Shown piece after piece: positions 5,852 through 7,432 of a DNA stretch of 7,432 nucleotides (position 1 is its first letter; each line of letters begins with the position of its first letter). Source of the stretch: Candidatus Absconditabacterales bacterium (lineage in GTDB: Bacteria; Patescibacteriota; Gracilibacteria; Absconditabacterales; Absconditicoccaceae); NCBI GenBank assembly GCA_937965925.1, contig CALCME010000002.1:1-7432 (forward strand), written 5' to 3'. Below the pieces are notes generated by a model. That model saw only the letters and a list, made by a program, of their open reading frames with translations. It was not told the origin of the DNA and did not search any database. Position numbers and translations under genes: made by a program.

Positions 5852-7432
5852 CTATATAAATATCTCTCTAGGTCTTGCTCCGTCTTGAGGTCAGATGATT
5901 CATCTTTCTTCTAAGATATCTATCAGTCTTGCTGCACGAGGAAATCATACTCACAGTTTCCTTTGGAGCATCGTAGCTGATGCTTTACGGCTACTTGAGA
6001 TGATCTGAATGGCCTGTTCTATGAGTTCTTCATCTGCATCGCTTACATCTCACATACCTCAAGCGACTCATTTGTTCTCTAGTATATTCATAATCTCTGG
6101 ATGGTAGATATCGTCTGCTGTGAGATTGGACATATATTTTTCTCTCAGTGCTTTCACGATATCTTCAGTTTCTCCTGTAGAGACAAATGGGGATTGTACT
6201 CTGATTGGATATTTCCCTTTTGGATCAAGATACAAGAGATCTCACTTCCCAACGAGATCCTCGGCTCATTTTTGATCTATAATGGTTCTACTATCTATCT
6301 GAGATACTACTCAAAAAGATATTCTTGTAGGGATATTGGCTTTGATTAGTCAGGTAATTACATTTACACTTGGTCTTTGCGTTGCAAGAATAAGATGCAT
6401 ACCAACGGCACGGGCCATCTGTGCAATACGTGCAATATAGTTCTCTGTATCCTTCTTATTTCCACTCATCATAAGATCAGCAAGCTCATCTATGATAATC
6501 ACGATACGATACATCTTATCTTTTTCTTCTTCTACTTTTTCATTATATTCTACGATATTTCTTACTTTGAGTTCTTTTAGTTTCTTGTACCTCTCATTCA
6601 TGTGTTTCACCGCTCGTTTGAGAACCTTTACTGCTTTCTCTGGCTCGGTGATGATTGGAGCGAGGAGGTAAGGGATTCATTCATATATTCCAAGCTCGAC
6701 TTGTTTCGGATCGACCATAATAAACTTAAGTTCACTTGGAGTGTTTTGGTACATAAGTGAGGTAATAAATCCATTAACTCACACAGACTTACCTGATCAC
6801 GTCGCACCAGCAACAAGAAGATGAGGCATTTTTTCGAGTGATTTTATAACGAATTCGCCTCCAATTCACTTCCCAATTGATAGATTCGTCCAGTTATCTT
6901 TCATAGAATGAGCGAATTCAACCGAACTGAAGAGATCTCATAATCTCACCATCTGAGGTTTTGGATTTGGGATTTCTATACCTACACTGTCTGTTCCAGG
7001 AATCGGAGCAAGTACTCTAAGAGATTTGGTTCTGAGTCAAAGTGCAAGATCTTTCTTGAGGTTTTCTATTTTTGATACTTTGATTCATGCTTTCGGTTTG
7101 ATTTTAATCTGCATAACCGTCGGTCCGATGTTGAATCATTCTATATCTACTTCCAATCCGAACTCTGCAAGTTTATTTTTGATCCCTTGTGCTTTATCCA
7201 ATAGTCGATCTTCGTCTACGGTTATATCTTGCGTAGCAGACTTCCCCAATATTTCTTTATCGAACGTTGGCTTATCTTTAGGAAACACAACATGTGTTTG
7301 TGTATGGGCTTCTTGTTCTTTCTTTTTTACTGATTTTGCAAGTTTGTCTTTCAAGATTGACTTGAGCGTTTGCTTATCTACTCATGCTTCTTCCATCTCT
7401 ATGAGTCTTTCTTGTGGGGCAAGATCTTCTAT
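5852..7432 (-). CDS. ftsK: FtsK/SpoIIIE DNA translocase (5' end outside window)
   Basis: The C-terminal 526 residues are visible; the start and any N-terminal membrane segments lie beyond 7432. FtsK is a septum-located hexameric motor that pumps chromosomal DNA and helps resolve chromosome dimers at division. Numbering from the window edge, after a charged linker (about 20-80) come the alpha domain (GFNIGPTVMQIKIKP, about 99-113; VLAPIPGTDSVGIEIPNP), the beta motor with Walker A GATGSGKS (209-216; nucleotides 6785-6808) and Walker B IIIDELADL (309-317), then ILATQRPSVNVITG and DLLYLDPKG. A gamma winged-helix domain at about 465-526 (RKASATMLQRKLGVGFPRAARL) ends with GPQDGARPREIFI and TAG. The gamma domain is the part that reads KOPS or similar orienting sequences. 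Twenty TGAs encode Gly, including the middle Gly of Walker A (6797-6799). The gene appears intact apart from the edge. Confidence 0.96.

Noticed and set aside
1..7432. A CRISPR array, tRNA or rRNA gene, or insertion sequence.
   Set aside because: I found no evenly spaced direct repeats, no tRNA cloverleaf-like segment in the gaps, and no transposase or terminal inverted repeats.

Overview
The window comes from a bacterium that reads UGA as glycine (genetic code 25). Seven protein-coding genes become continuous and recognisable only when in-frame TGA is translated as Gly. I count 77 such TGA codons by hand, several at invariant glycines: the FtsK Walker A loop, the Nudix box, and the DGGKGQ motif of UvrC. 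All six visible gene ends use TAA or TAG, and TGG still reads as Trp, so this is not the Mycoplasma-type UGA=Trp code. With the AT-rich composition this points to the Candidate Phyla Radiation lineages Absconditabacteria (SR1) or Gracilibacteria (BD1-5/GN02). The sequence alone does not decide between them. None of the five visible gene starts has a convincing Shine-Dalgarno sequence.

Layout. 1-1839 (minus): most of a VirB4/TraC-family secretion or conjugation ATPase, cut at its C-terminal end by the window edge. 1840-2013: a divergent control region with a strong sigma70-like promoter in each direction and a perfect 15-bp palindrome touching the -10 box of the virB4 promoter. 2014-2475 (plus): an unrecognised 153-aa protein with a glycine-rich N-terminus, followed by a clear intrinsic terminator. 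2569-3309 (plus): a promoter, a small basic putative antitoxin and a PIN-domain ribonuclease toxin. 3329-5191 (plus): uvrC, starting 19 nt after the toxin and possibly read from the same promoter. 5213-5647 (minus): a Nudix hydrolase converging on uvrC. 5648-5851: a spacer holding GC-rich hairpins. 5852-7432 (minus): the C-terminal two-thirds or so of an FtsK/SpoIIIE DNA translocase, whose start lies beyond the window.

Functionally the window mixes housekeeping genes (nucleotide-excision repair by UvrC, chromosome segregation by FtsK, nucleotide clean-up by Nudix) with accessory genes (a VirB4 secretion ATPase, a toxin-antitoxin pair and an orphan Gly-rich protein). The points most worth a second look are: a UvrC that lacks all four iron-sulfur cysteines and the C-terminal helix-hairpin-helix domain; GC-rich palindromes lying in frame inside uvrC linkers, one of which resembles an intergenic element next to ftsK; the virB4/orphan divergent promoter with its operator-like palindrome; and the unusually high share of UGA among the glycine codons of the orphan protein.
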